This document shows positions 41,654 to 50,560 of a stretch of 64,000 bases of DNA, piece after piece. This stretch comes from Ktedonobacteria bacterium brp13 (GTDB lineage Bacteria > Chloroflexota > Ktedonobacteria > Ktedonobacterales > Ktedonobacteraceae). A program made the position numbers and the translations under genes. The DNA is taken from assembly GCA_015099395.1 (NCBI GenBank), contig AP024096.1:1550001-1614000 (forward strand), read 5' to 3'. The first letter of the stretch is position 1; each line of letters begins with the position of its first letter. The notes under the pieces were generated by a model. That model was not told where the DNA came from, made no database searches, and saw only the letters and a list, made by a program, of their open reading frames with translations.

Positions 41654-42838
41654 ATGTCTCATAACAAATCTACTTCTTCTCTTATCACATTACTGCTTGC
41701 TCTTCTGCTGGCCAGTTGCGGTATCGGTACAGCAACGGATACAGCAACCCCTGCCCCAACGAGATTGAGCACAGCAACGACAGTCACGGGCAACGTGGTG
41801 CGTTTACAGCAGGTCCATATGTTCAATGCCAGCACGGGTTGGGCCATGACGGCGGGTGATCCAGTGAACGGTCAGAGCCGCATCTTGCACACTACGAAAG
41901 GCGTCGCCCACTGGCAGGATGTCACACCCGCGACCGGCAAGCAACCCTCGTTCATTGGTGGGAGCGATTTCTTCGATGCGCTGACCGCCTGGGTGGTCGT
42001 GGGTAGCGCCCCCGGCATCCCCATGGTTGTCTATCGCACACACGATGGAGGACAGAGCTGGCAGCAGGCGCGGCTACCAGACCAGGACATAGGGCGTGAT
42101 ACGTTTTTCTTCCTCAACGCGCGGGTTGGCTGGCTCATGCTTACCAAAGGAGCCGCTACGGGCAATGTGTGGGTGGACGTACTACGGACCAGCGATGGAG
42201 GCGCTAGCTGGAAGATCATCTCTCTCGCCAGCTACACCACGGCCAGCCCATCAGCACTGCCATTGGAGGGCTCCAAATCGATCAGCTTTGTGAACGAGAC
42301 GACAGGCTGGGCCACCAGTATCACCACCCGAGAGAACTTTGCCGAGCTCTACGTGACGCACGATGGGGGCACGACATGGCGGCACCAGAACATTCCCTTA
42401 CCCGTGCAGGACGTCCAGGTCACGATGTTGCCGCCCAGTTTCTTTAGCGCAACTGATGGGCTGCTACCAGCCATCATTTCCAGTCGGGCGGGCGAGACCA
42501 TGACGATCTATGTGACCCATGATGGAGGGGTGAGCTGGCACCCCACAAGCCCGGTACAAACTGGATGGAGCTTGATTGCTATTGCCGACGCACAGCACGC
42601 CTGGATCGTCAATAGTAGCTATGATGTCAAGAGCTATCAATATATCCATAGCACGGTATACAGTACCCGCGATGGGGGATGGCACTGGACGCAGCACACC
42701 GTCAAGTTCAGCGCGAATCCGACCATGATCGATTTTGTTTCTCCTACGCAGGGCTGGGCAATTGACGAGGGGCAATCCCTGTACCAGACCGCGGACGGTG
42801 GACAGACGTGGGTGAAGGTGACGCCAACCATTCCATGA
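41654..42838 (+). CDS. Secreted lipoprotein with Ycf48-like beta-propeller
   Basis: This is a 394-residue predicted lipoprotein. A short positive N-terminus and a hydrophobic stretch end in the lipobox LASC (Cys about residue 22), followed by a Thr/Ala/Pro-rich spacer. The rest is a propeller of Sortilin/BNR/Ycf48-type blades marked by repeated (T)xDGGxxW: THDGGQSW, TSDGGASW, THDGGTTW, THDGGVSW, TRDGGWHW and TADGGQTW, each preceded by a GW turn such as STGWAM, RVGWLM or TTGWAT. Such proteins act outside the cell in ligand binding or complex assembly; here no partner is evident, and the photosystem role of plant homologues does not apply. AAGGTGG lies eight bases before the ATG. Confidence 0.88.
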   Translation: MSHNKSTSSLITLLLALLLASCGIGTATDTATPAPTRLSTATTVTGNVVRLQQVHMFNASTGWAMTAGDPVNGQSRILHTTKGVAHWQDVTPATGKQPSFIGGSDFFDALTAWVVVGSAPGIPMVVYRTHDGGQSWQQARLPDQDIGRDTFFFLNARVGWLMLTKGAATGNVWVDVLRTSDGGASWKIISLASYTTASPSALPLEGSKSISFVNETTGWATSITTRENFAELYVTHDGGTTWRHQNIPLPVQDVQVTMLPPSFFSATDGLLPAIISSRAGETMTIYVTHDGGVSWHPTSPVQTGWSLIAIADAQHAWIVNSSYDVKSYQYIHSTVYSTRDGGWHWTQHTVKFSANPTMIDFVSPTQGWAIDEGQSLYQTADGGQTWVKVTPTIP

Positions 42839-43377
42839 GCGGAATCTGTACAATGAGATGAGCGCTTTTCGCTCTCGTTCGCTCCCTTCACGATGAACAC
42901 TTCGAGTCGGGGGCTCGTCTCGGGGGCTCGTCATTGCCACACTGGCAAGCGTCCTTACCTCTTTTCAAGTTTGTTGCCCTGGCCGCCGTGCATCGTTCCA
43001 GCTCGCCAGGGTTTTATTTCCAACGCTCAATGCCAGTACCTCAGATGGGGAGCGGTTTTCCCAGGCGACTCCACACGAGTGCTCATGCTTCGCACCGATT
43101 GCTCACTCTTCACCTTATTTACCACCTTGGCAACAGCAGTATGCAGCATCGCTTGCAATAAAATCCTTATCTGGCTCATCAAAAAATGAGGCTTCTTCTC
43201 GCTTGCCTGATGAGCACATTCTCCATGCTACGCTCGGTGCTCCTTGTTGCAGTCTTCCTGCGCAGAAGCCTCGCACACGACCGTGACTCCCTGCTTATGA
43301 TTTCAATATAGGTCGAGCCAAGCCCATCTTTCAGTTTGCCGCGCACATATGCTGCTGCGAGCGGCAGGTCATCCGCA
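42839..43377. other. Intergenic region, no supported gene
   Basis: It contains a short direct repeat (GGGGGCTCGTC twice near 42911-42933) and frames without recognisable similarity. It separates two convergent transcription units (lipoprotein to the right, oxidoreductase to the left), so terminators are expected here, but none is convincing. Confidence 0.4.
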
Positions 43378-44727
43378 TCAGTTGATAAGCGCTTGCGGCG
43401 CGATATTGAAGTTGTCACGGAAGACATTGTTGGGGTCGTAGCTCGACTTCAGCTCGCGGAGGCGTTCGATGGTCCGGGACGGAAACGCATCGTTTAGGCG
43501 CTCGGGACGTAAATCGGTTTCAAAGCTCAGATAGAGTCCTTTGAAATGGACGGAGATTTCGTCCCACAGCGCATTCATGCGTTCACGGCTCACGCCAAAG
43601 GCTGTCACTGCAAAGTTCGCAGTGCGGTTCCCGTAGGCTGTTGCGTCAGGGTCGACGTCTGAAACTGCACCTCCGACAGCGCGTATCTGGAGAACGTATA
43701 CGACTCCGCTACGGATGAGTCGTGCGACCGCAGCAGCGAATTCTGGCGTGATATGCTCGATGAGTCCAGAACGTACGGTCGGCTCCCCCTGCCCGTTGTG
43801 GTCGCCCTCTTGCGCGTTTGCCATGATCTGCGCATAGGACGTGACGACGACTTGTTGATCATACATCGGTGAAATGTCAGCGATCGGCTGAATTCTGTTA
43901 ATGATGATATCCGGTTTGTCTGAGTCAACAACGGCCATTACCTGCGCGACCGCTGGTCGTCCCCCACGGGGCGGACCCATGAAGAGGAAGCTCGTGAGAT
44001 CACGTGGCGCAGCCTCGATGATTGCGCCCCACTTTTCGAGGAAGCCAGCCGTGTCACTTGCATCGAAGACCAACTGCGCCCAGCCAATAGGACCAACCTC
44101 GTCGACCTCGAACTCAAAGGATGTCACGATACCAAAGTTCGCTCCGGCACCACGAACAGCCCAGAACAGATTCACGTTCTCCTCGTCGCTTGCACGCACC
44201 ACTGAACCGTCCGCAAGCACCATCTCGACAGCACGCAAATGATCAATCGTCAGACCATGCTCGCGCGAAAGCCAGCCAATTCCGCCAGCGGTCGCCAGAC
44301 CGCCGACACCCACACCACCGTAATCGCCCGAACTCAGTGCCCACCCATATGGAGCCAGTGCAGTCGCAACATCCATCCAGCGCGCCCCTGGCTCGATGTG
44401 CACCCGACGGGTTGACGCATCAAGCACTTCGATCCTATTGATCCTGGAGAGATCGATGACGATACCGCCATCGTTGGTAGACCGACCACTGATACCGTGC
44501 CCACCACTGCGTACCGCGAGTGGCAGATCAGCATGTGAGCGAGCGAAGGCGAGGGCTTCGACAATTTCATCTCTCTTCTTCACTTGAAAGACGATGCCAG
44601 GCGATCCGCCGCGCATGTAGGTCGACTTGACACGCGCATAGCTGACATCCCCTGGCACTATCACGGTTGCTGCCAGTGACGCGGGCACGATGAATGGTCC
44701 GAACTTGATTGGGTGATTGTCGTTCAT
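43378..44727 (-). CDS. FAD-linked oxidoreductase, berberine-bridge-enzyme-like
   Basis: This is a 449-residue flavoenzyme that should oxidise a hydroxyl or amine group of a small molecule with oxygen as acceptor. The PCMH-type FAD domain contains RSGGHGISG, where His77 is the usual site of covalent FAD attachment. A second attachment Cys is replaced in SSGDYGGVGVGGL, so single-covalent flavin is likely. ANFGIVTSFEFEVDEVG follows, and the BBE C-terminal motif is SSYDPNNVFRDNFNIAP. It lies downstream of the LLM oxidoreductase gene on the same strand (68 bases apart) and probably shares its HxlR-controlled promoter. Confidence 0.9.
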   Translation of the reverse strand: MNDNHPIKFGPFIVPASLAATVIVPGDVSYARVKSTYMRGGSPGIVFQVKKRDEIVEALAFARSHADLPLAVRSGGHGISGRSTNDGGIVIDLSRINRIEVLDASTRRVHIEPGARWMDVATALAPYGWALSSGDYGGVGVGGLATAGGIGWLSREHGLTIDHLRAVEMVLADGSVVRASDEENVNLFWAVRGAGANFGIVTSFEFEVDEVGPIGWAQLVFDASDTAGFLEKWGAIIEAAPRDLTSFLFMGPPRGGRPAVAQVMAVVDSDKPDIIINRIQPIADISPMYDQQVVVTSYAQIMANAQEGDHNGQGEPTVRSGLIEHITPEFAAAVARLIRSGVVYVLQIRAVGGAVSDVDPDATAYGNRTANFAVTAFGVSRERMNALWDEISVHFKGLYLSFETDLRPERLNDAFPSRTIERLRELKSSYDPNNVFRDNFNIAPQALIN

Positions 44728-44795
44728 AATCGCAAGATTTCCTTCTAGGGGCTTCTCTACGCAACTTTCAATTGCATAGACAAAGATCGCGTGTG

Positions 44796-45722
44796 CTACT
44801 CGCCTGTGCGAGAGGCAAATTGCTCGGTCGCAGCCAGTTCTCGTACCGCGGGTACGACTTCGGTAGCAAAGCGACGAATTTGCTCAGAGCTTTCCTGTTC
44901 GAGCACAAAATTGAACGTATCGAAGCGCTCCTCGTTCATCAGTTCGGTGATAATCCTGGCCCAGACCTGCGGGGTGGTGCGGATCACTTGAGAACCAGGG
45001 CCCCTGCGTGGACGCTGCGTGGTCTGTGGAAAGTTTGTCACAGAGCCGACTAACTGCATCATGCGGCGCACCGCCGAGGGGTCGCGCCCGGCAGCACGAG
45101 CACTCTCGTCGATCCGCTGTTGCGAAGGGAGCTTGGCCTCGTAGGGTGTTGAGAGGGGAGCAATCCAGCCGTCAGCAAACTGGCCTGTCAGGCCGAGCAT
45201 ACGTGGATAACGAGCACCAGACCAGATCGGCAGCTGATGTTTCACTGCTGGTCCGCTAGGAGCATCCGCTAGCTGGTAGTGTGTGCCCTCGAACCTGAGA
45301 ATCTGCCCCTCATGCCACATGGCCCGGATGATCGTGACTGCTTCCTCAAAAGCTTTGACCGTCTCCCCTGGGGTCAATGTCCGTCCACCAAGAGCAGCGA
45401 TTCCCTGCCAATTCGCGCCGCCCCCCAGTCCAAGGTCGAAACGTCCACCACTGAGTAGACTCAAGGTAGCCGCTGTCTTAGCAAGCATAGCGGGCGGACG
45501 AAGGGGGAGATTGGCAACGTCGGAGATAAAACGTATCCTCTTTACTTCGCCGATCAGAACCCCAATCAGACTCATCGTGTCCAGGAACTCAGGAACGTAG
45601 GGGTGATCCTGGATGGAGACAAAGTCGAGGCCACCGTCCTCCGCAGTATGGACCTTGTCACGCAGCACCTCCAGATTTGTAGACCTGGGTGCGATAAAAA
45701 CACCAAACTCAAGTGTATTCAT
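44796..45722 (-). CDS. LLM-class F420/FMN-dependent oxidoreductase
   Basis: This is a luciferase-fold enzyme of about 308 residues. It starts MNTLEFGVFIAPRST with GAAGAAGG seven bases upstream; an earlier ATG lacks a site. Signature regions are GGLDFVSIQDHPYVPEF, FISDVANLPLRPPAMLAKTA, LSGGRFDLGLGGGANWQG and GGRTLTPGETVKAFEEAV. The substrate is not evident. Together with the BBE-like oxidoreductase it could form a short degradation or detoxification route, controlled by the divergent HxlR gene. Confidence 0.9.
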   Translation of the reverse strand: MNTLEFGVFIAPRSTNLEVLRDKVHTAEDGGLDFVSIQDHPYVPEFLDTMSLIGVLIGEVKRIRFISDVANLPLRPPAMLAKTAATLSLLSGGRFDLGLGGGANWQGIAALGGRTLTPGETVKAFEEAVTIIRAMWHEGQILRFEGTHYQLADAPSGPAVKHQLPIWSGARYPRMLGLTGQFADGWIAPLSTPYEAKLPSQQRIDESARAAGRDPSAVRRMMQLVGSVTNFPQTTQRPRRGPGSQVIRTTPQVWARIITELMNEERFDTFNFVLEQESSEQIRRFATEVVPAVRELAATEQFASRTGE

Positions 45723-45835
45723 AAAAGACCTTCTTCTTCTCCTAAGCTCGTATGCTGTGATGGTCGAATGTTCCAGCAATCGTCTGTTATCCTGCGTCTA
45801 TATGTTTAGGCCATTCGCATCAACGTTTTCAATTA

Positions 45836-45931
45836 AGTTACTATTCGTAACTTTGTTATTTAGTATAACGAATCAAGGACACGGATGTCAAGTAACCAGG
45901 TTACATTTCATAACTGATAACGTGGTATACT
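45836..45931. promoter_or_regulatory. Divergent promoter with three HxlR-type palindromes
   Basis: AGTTAC-TATTC-GTAACT (45836-45852), GTTAT-TTAGT-ATAAC (45855-45869) and GTAAC-CAG-GTTAC (45892-45904) lie between the LLM gene and hxlR. A -10-like TATACT for hxlR is at 45926-45931. HxlR-family dimers bind such GTAAC/GTTAC palindromes, so repression of both directions is likely. Confidence 0.6.
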
Positions 45932-45969
45932 ATAGAGAATACAAAATCGGAGAACACAAGGGAGAAACG

Positions 45970-46407
45970 ATGGGAGCTCAAGAAATATCGCCTCAGGCGC
46001 AGGCAAAAAGCAACCATGGCAAGTTCGTTCATCAGGCAAGGGTCTGTCCGCAGTACCATCAGGCAGTGGAACTCATTGGTCGGCGGTGGATGGGGGCAAT
46101 CCTCTTTGCACTCATGGAAGGACCACGTCGTTTTCATGAGATTGAGGAAATGATCCCCGGTATCTCCCACCGTCTCTTAACTGAAAGACTCAGAGAATTG
46201 GAGGAACAAGGCATTGTGCTCCGGAGAGTCATTGTGACGTCGCCAGTTAAAGTCGAATATGAACTGACAGAAGCAGGGCTGGACCTCCAAGAGGCGGTAG
46301 CAGCTATCATGAACTGGGGGGAAAAGTGGCTTCCATCTAGTACATTGCAGCAGAAACAGCATGGTAGTAAAGATCCTCTCTATCAAGAGAGGGAAAGCTC
46401 ATTATGA
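45970..46407 (+). CDS. HxlR-family transcriptional regulator
   Basis: This is a 145-residue winged-helix regulator of the HxlR type: CPQYHQAVELIGRRWMGAIL (with the conserved Cys), GPRRFHEIEEMIPGISHRLL, TERLRELEEQGIVLRRV, and VEYELTEAGLDLQEAVAAIM followed by WGEKWLP. It starts at MGAQEISP with AAGGGAGAA six bases upstream; the frame is open further 5' but without a site. These proteins respond to redox or aldehyde/quinone signals, often through that Cys. It is divergent from two flavoenzyme genes and very likely controls them through the palindromes at 45836-45904. Confidence 0.92.
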   Translation: MGAQEISPQAQAKSNHGKFVHQARVCPQYHQAVELIGRRWMGAILFALMEGPRRFHEIEEMIPGISHRLLTERLRELEEQGIVLRRVIVTSPVKVEYELTEAGLDLQEAVAAIMNWGEKWLPSSTLQQKQHGSKDPLYQERESSL

Positions 46408-46496
46408 CTTTTCCCTTCAGTTCGCTCTTATTGTAGAGTTACGGAAATGGGTTGGCTTGCGTATTAGGAATTATTCATAATGGGGTCACTAGTGGG

Positions 46497-47785
46497 TCAA
46501 CCTGCAATTGAGCAGCCATGAGCCAAAGCCGCAGCCGACCCGCCTAAACGGCGTGAGCGAGCACGCTCACGCCGTCGACGCCGTTTGCCATTCCACACAA
46601 ACGGTGTTGGATTATGGTTCCAGCCCGCTACCGTTTGTTCCAGCCAGTCAATCACCTCTTGAGCATTCTGAGGATACTGTCCGCTGAGTGCACGCCGGAC
46701 AATGATGCGCTGTACCGACTCTGCCATGTTTAACCATGAGCCACCAATCGGTGTGTAGAGCGGCATTACCCCATGGTCAAAGAACCAACGCACCAGATCA
46801 GAGGAGAGATGTCCTGCCAGATTGTCCAACACCAGCACGATGCGTAAGGGCGGGAGCGGTCGGCCAGGAGGATGACCCAGCCAGGTTTCCCAACGGGCAT
46901 AGAGCGGTCGCTCTTCTTCGGGAGGCAAGGTCTCTGGAGGCTGTTGCTGCTCGATCAGAGCAAGCACCTCTGAGAGTTGTTCTTGAAGCCAGGGATGCAG
47001 TACGGAGTTGGGAGCTTCGGTCACTCCTTTGGCGCGCACTTGGCCCGTGGACGGACGGAAGAGGGTAAGCAGTTTGGCGGTACCTCCGCGCTCATACTCA
47101 TGTGGTTGCGTGGCTGGATGGCCTTCTGGCTGCCAGGAGGCTCCCGACTGCGGGATCGCCTGGTATGGCCCAGCTTCATCTTCGTTGAGTTGCACGATCC
47201 CAGCAGCCTCTGCATGCTCACACGCTAACTCGATGACTCTTTTTTTTCCAGCGTTTCGGGATCATACACGGTCACCGTCCCGCTTTTACGTTTGCGCTGT
47301 GCGTAGCCGGTGTGGCACCAGGTGCGTGTCTGCTGAAAGCGGTAGCCTGACTCATGGAGGACTTGACGAATGGTTTCAGCGCCAACATGAGGGAGATCAC
47401 TTTTGCGCAACGCCCGGCGTAGGGTCATCAGAGACCAGGTGCCCGTCTGATCCTCTTTGTGATCAGGTTTGCGCTGCACTTCGACGAGAATGCGGCTTTG
47501 CTGCGAGCTCGTGTAGGTGGGCTTGCGACCACGACCAGCAGCAATAGCGAGAGCGAGGAGGCCGCGCTGGTTAAAGCGACGTACCAATTGACTGATAGTA
47601 TCATTGCTTTTGTATCCGGCAACTTTCGCCGCCTCAGTGTAGGAGTTTCCTGCACGAACAGATAACAACGCGTTCGCTCGCTTGACGACATCTATGCGCT
47701 CACTGGTGGATTTCGCCAGCTTTTGTAAGGCCCGTTCTTCCTGTTGAGTTAGCTCACGTAAGGGATCTTTTTGCATCATGCTCAT
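46497..47785 (-). CDS. IS630 transposase made from two frames by slippage on A8
   Basis: The first frame (47785-47225) is an N-terminal helix-turn-helix region (SYTEAAKVAGYKSNDTISQL and GRGRKPTYTSSQQ). It ends shortly after eight A (47247-47240 on the minus strand), reading LEKKESSS. A -1 shift on this run continues as KRVIELACEHAEAAGIVQLN into the catalytic frame with DEDEAGP-type first Asp (QLNEDEAGPYQAIP), LVLDNLAGH and GGSWLNMAESVQ, the DDE residues of IS630. The A8 run and correct direction suggest a functional slippage site like that known for other two-frame IS elements, rather than decay. GAGGAGAAAC precedes the first ATG. Confidence 0.85.
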
Positions 47786-47909
47786 ATCTTGTTTCTCCTC
47801 TTCTTGAATCTATCACCTTTTTCACCCTTTGGCAAATGTATTGCACTGCAAGAGAGAGAAGTGCTACACTCAAAGAAACGGGATGCACAACTCCAAGGAG
47901 GGGTGAAGT

Positions 47910-48395
47910 ATGGGAACTCCGCAAAAATTTCCCTTGCGTGAGCTAACTCAACACGAACGAGAAGAACTCTCCCAAAAAGCTGCTGGCGAAGAGGTGAGTG
48001 TTGGAAAAAGAGCAAAAGCGCTCTTAGCTCTTGCCAATGGATGTTCATTCGCCCAAGCTGGCAAGCAAGTCGGAATGAGCTGCGATGGGATCTCGCAATT
48101 GGCGGCGCGATTTTTCCGGAGCGGATTGGACGCCCTATTCATTGCTCCGGGTCGTGGTCGCAAGCCCTCCTACACCACCCAGGATCACGAACTGATCCTT
48201 CGAGAAATGCAGCGCCGTCCTACTTGGGATGTCGATCAATGCACCGTCTGGTCACTTTCCCTTTTGCAAAAGTCCTTGCAGGCGAGAGGATTTTTAGACA
48301 TCTGCCCAAAAACGATCCGTTTGGTCTTGCAGGCACATGGATGGAAGTACCAGCAGACAACACGCACTTGGCACCTCATTGATCAGGTAGAATAA
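47910..48395 (+). CDS. Stand-alone helix-turn-helix paralogue of the IS630 N-terminal domain
   Basis: This 161-residue protein is similar along its length to the first frame of the neighbouring transposase (FPLRELTQHEREELSQKAAG against the paralogue's DPLRELTQQEERALQKL; GRGRKPSYTTQDH against GRGRKPTYTSSQQ) but has no catalytic part. A strong AAGGAGG precedes its ATG. It lies inside the same inverted repeats and is transcribed in the opposite direction. It could compete for the ends as a regulator, or be a remnant of a second transposase; the clean frame and good ribosome-binding site favour an expressed protein. Confidence 0.75.
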   Translation: MGTPQKFPLRELTQHEREELSQKAAGEEVSVGKRAKALLALANGCSFAQAGKQVGMSCDGISQLAARFFRSGLDALFIAPGRGRKPSYTTQDHELILREMQRRPTWDVDQCTVWSLSLLQKSLQARGFLDICPKTIRLVLQAHGWKYQQTTRTWHLIDQVE

Positions 48396-48472
48396 GCGTA
48401 CCCTACTCTGTTGTCTGGTCGGGTCGGCTGCGGCTTTGGCTCATGGCTGCTCAATTGCAGGTTGACCCACTA

Positions 48473-48589
48473 GTGGGTCAACCCGTAATTGAGCGGCCAT
48501 TCGTAGCAGAATGTTGAGTCCCGGCCAGAAGCCATCTGCGTCGTTATGATACCTTTGGCGAATACCTGTTTATTTGCGGGTTGACCCAC
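48473..48589. mobile_element. 117-bp MITE of the IS630 type, copy 1
   Basis: The ends GTGGGTCAACCCGTAATTG and TTTGCGGGTTGACCCAC are related to the IS630 tips at 46492/48470, and TA flanks both sides. It is identical to copy 2 (51501-51617). The IS630 at 46492 may be able to mobilise it. Confidence 0.85.
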
Positions 48590-49082
48590 TAGTACACTGA
48601 GGCGTAGATACCTCCATGATTAGAGAGTGAGGTCTTTTTGCTTGTCATATTGAATACAGAGGCAAGGAAACGGCTATTGTTCACTCTTGTGTTATAATTG
48701 GTAAATAGCGCGAATGTTCGACGATTTTTGAGGCGAATGGTAGGAAATCGGCGCGAAACATGGGAATCGACCTTGCAGACCTCCATAAAATGGCTTGAGA
48801 AGCGGGCTGTTGTGCACAGATGTTGCGCATTCGTAGGAGAGCGACTTCCATCAGCACCCATGCGAGGCTTTCGTCAAGGAAAGCGCAGGCGCGTCGGCTG
48901 ATCTTTCCCAGGCAAGAGTCGGGCCGAGGATTTGAGCAAGATTGGAGAAGTTTCTTTCGTGCCCTCATGCTATGCTCGCGAAAGCGAGCAACGTTCATCA
49001 TGTGAAGCCGAGTAGAGAAGAAACACTGCATCCGCTTTGTCGCGGACACATGAACACGAGATCCAGAGGAGAAACCTGGCGT

Positions 49083-49532
49083 ATGGACAAAATCACTGCT
49101 CAAAACAATGGCTCAGTCGAAGACTACATTGCTTCACTCGACGAGCAAACGGTAAAAGAGAGCCAAGTGCTGATTGAAATGATGCAACGAATAAGTGGGC
49201 ATGAGCCAAAGCTGTTGAATGTAGGTACTATTGGGTTTGATACCTACCATTACAAATACGACAGTGGGCGCGAAGGCGACAGTCATGTTATTGGCTTTTA
49301 TCCAAGAAAAGGGAAGATCACCGTTTATCTTATGGACGGTACGGCACGCTACTCTGAATTGCTGGCTAAGTTAGGTAAACATACGACTACCGGATATTGT
49401 GTTTACATCAAGCGGCTCAGCGATGTAGCGCTGCCAATCCTTGAGCAAATCGTGCAACAGTCTTATGAGTACATAAAGTCAAAGTCCCAAGACGGGCCTA
49501 TAGACCGAATATTATGGCAAACTGAAAAATAG
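49083..49532 (+). CDS. DUF1801-domain protein carried inside an inverted-repeat element
   Basis: This is a protein of about 149 residues of the DUF1801 (YdhG/iron-chaperone-like) fold: VEDYIASLDEQTVKESQVLI, then GTIGFDTYHYKYDSGREGDS, GFYPRKGKITVYLMDGTARY, and a C-terminal GYCVYIKRLSDVALPILEQI. I chose MDKITAQNN as the start; GAGGAG lies about 12 bases upstream, and longer readings extend into the inverted repeat. The biochemical role of DUF1801 proteins is poorly defined. It is the only gene between the two 105-bp arms. Confidence 0.85.
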   Translation: MDKITAQNNGSVEDYIASLDEQTVKESQVLIEMMQRISGHEPKLLNVGTIGFDTYHYKYDSGREGDSHVIGFYPRKGKITVYLMDGTARYSELLAKLGKHTTTGYCVYIKRLSDVALPILEQIVQQSYEYIKSKSQDGPIDRILWQTEK

Positions 49533-49683
49533 GCGTTTCTGCCTAAATGGAACTCTCGCCTCTTCTTTTCTGAGTATGGACTCTTGATACGGTATCTCAA
49601 GTATTTCTCTCCAACGGGTAATCTCATCTCTGACGTGGTGTAAACGTGTAGATCCCGGGATCGAATGGGAGAACATTGAGTAA

Positions 49684-49731
49684 ATGAAGCGGGTGGTTCT
49701 CTCTTGTTTCAGAAAGAACCACCCGCTTCAT
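49684..49731. terminator. 17-bp perfect hairpin downstream of the DUF1801 gene
   Basis: The arms 49684-49700 (ATGAAGCGGGTGGTTCT) and 49715-49731 are perfectly complementary around a 14-base loop. The hairpin lies 150 bases after the stop and inside the element. It has no U-tract. Confidence 0.5.
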
Positions 49732-50004
49732 TGGGCAGATTCAGCTTCACTTCATTCTGGAATCTACAGGTTAAGCGTCGGCTTCCCTTGTTGCCGATTG
49801 CTTGCATTACCAGAAATGGCGTACCGTCACCCCTTCTCAAGCCATTTTATGGAGGTCTGCAAGGTCGATTCCCATGTTTCGCGCCGATTTCCTACCATTC
49901 GCCTCAAAAATCGTCGAACATTCGCGCTATTTACCAATAATCTTGAGAAAAACATTGACCCTGTAGGAGTAGATACGTGCTCAGTAAACGTTTCAGGATC
50001 TTAG

Positions 50005-50131
50005 TACTACAGCGCCAGTTAGTGTCTGAAACGGCTTCTGGAGGGCATTCACCTATTTAGTAGTGTGAATCGCCATTCGGCCTCCCAAGCCACCTTACTT
50101 CACTTCCCCTGTTGTAAGTGGCACTGTAGTA
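50005..50131. mobile_element. 127-bp IS701-type MITE with TTAG duplication
   Basis: The tips TACTACAGCGCCAGTT and TACTACAGTGCCACTT (inward) match the IS701 tips at 55136/56631. TTAG flanks both sides (50001-50004, 50132-50135), consistent with the YTAR target of IS701. The following stretch, 50136-50548, contains no recognisable gene. Confidence 0.75.
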
Positions 50132-50560
50132 TTAGAGCGTGTTTTGGAATGTCATCAGAGGGAGCATGTGAGAGACTGTGATCCATACATTCCACCTTTT
50201 CTGAAAAACCTTTCTGCTGCCGAGTGGCAGACTGAAGAAAGCATATGTGATGGTGGTTTGCACTAGTGGCTGGAAGAACAAGGGATGAGGAACCGTTTCG
50301 CTAAAACTGCGCTGCCAGCTTGGCCCTGCTTGTTTCCATCTTGCATCCTGACGCTCTTTGCTGAAGGCTCCATTTCCGCTCTGGCTCGATACAGAAAGAA
50401 GAGATTCAGGAGATGAGATGCTTTCGTTTTCTCACTCATAAGACAGATGAAGTAGAAGGAGCGAGGCGGAAAGCGGCCGTTGTCGAGGGAGTTGTCTCAG
50501 CTTGAAAGACCCGGCGGTCCCACCTTTCCCCATCTCCTTCACTATCGAAAGGAGTTTTTG

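Larger units (their letters stand above)
46492..48470. mobile_element. IS630-family element with 51-bp inverted repeats
   Basis: The tips GTGGGTCAACCTGCAATTGA read inward from both sides and are identical for 51 bases (46492-46542 and 48420-48470). TA dinucleotides at 46490-46491 and 48471-48472 are the target duplication typical of IS630. It holds a two-frame transposase on the minus strand and a separate helix-turn-helix gene on the plus strand. The right TA is shared with a MITE of the same end type. Confidence 0.9.
48698..49937. mobile_element. 1240-bp element with 105-bp perfect inverted ends carrying a DUF1801 gene
   Basis: The arms 48698-48802 and 49833-49937 are perfect complements over 105 bases, tip TTGGTAAATAGCGCGAATG. 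TAA lies outside both tips (48695-48697, 49938-49940). It carries one gene (49083-49532) and a strong hairpin, but no transposase. The tip resembles that of the 292-bp MITE at 2502-2793 (TTGGTAA, then GAA-N-GTTCGA), which also has a 3-bp duplication. Confidence 0.85.

Noticed and set aside
42893..43189. Small plus-strand ORF after the lipoprotein
   Set aside because: It is low-complexity, lacks similarity and a start site, and lies in a convergent intergenic region.
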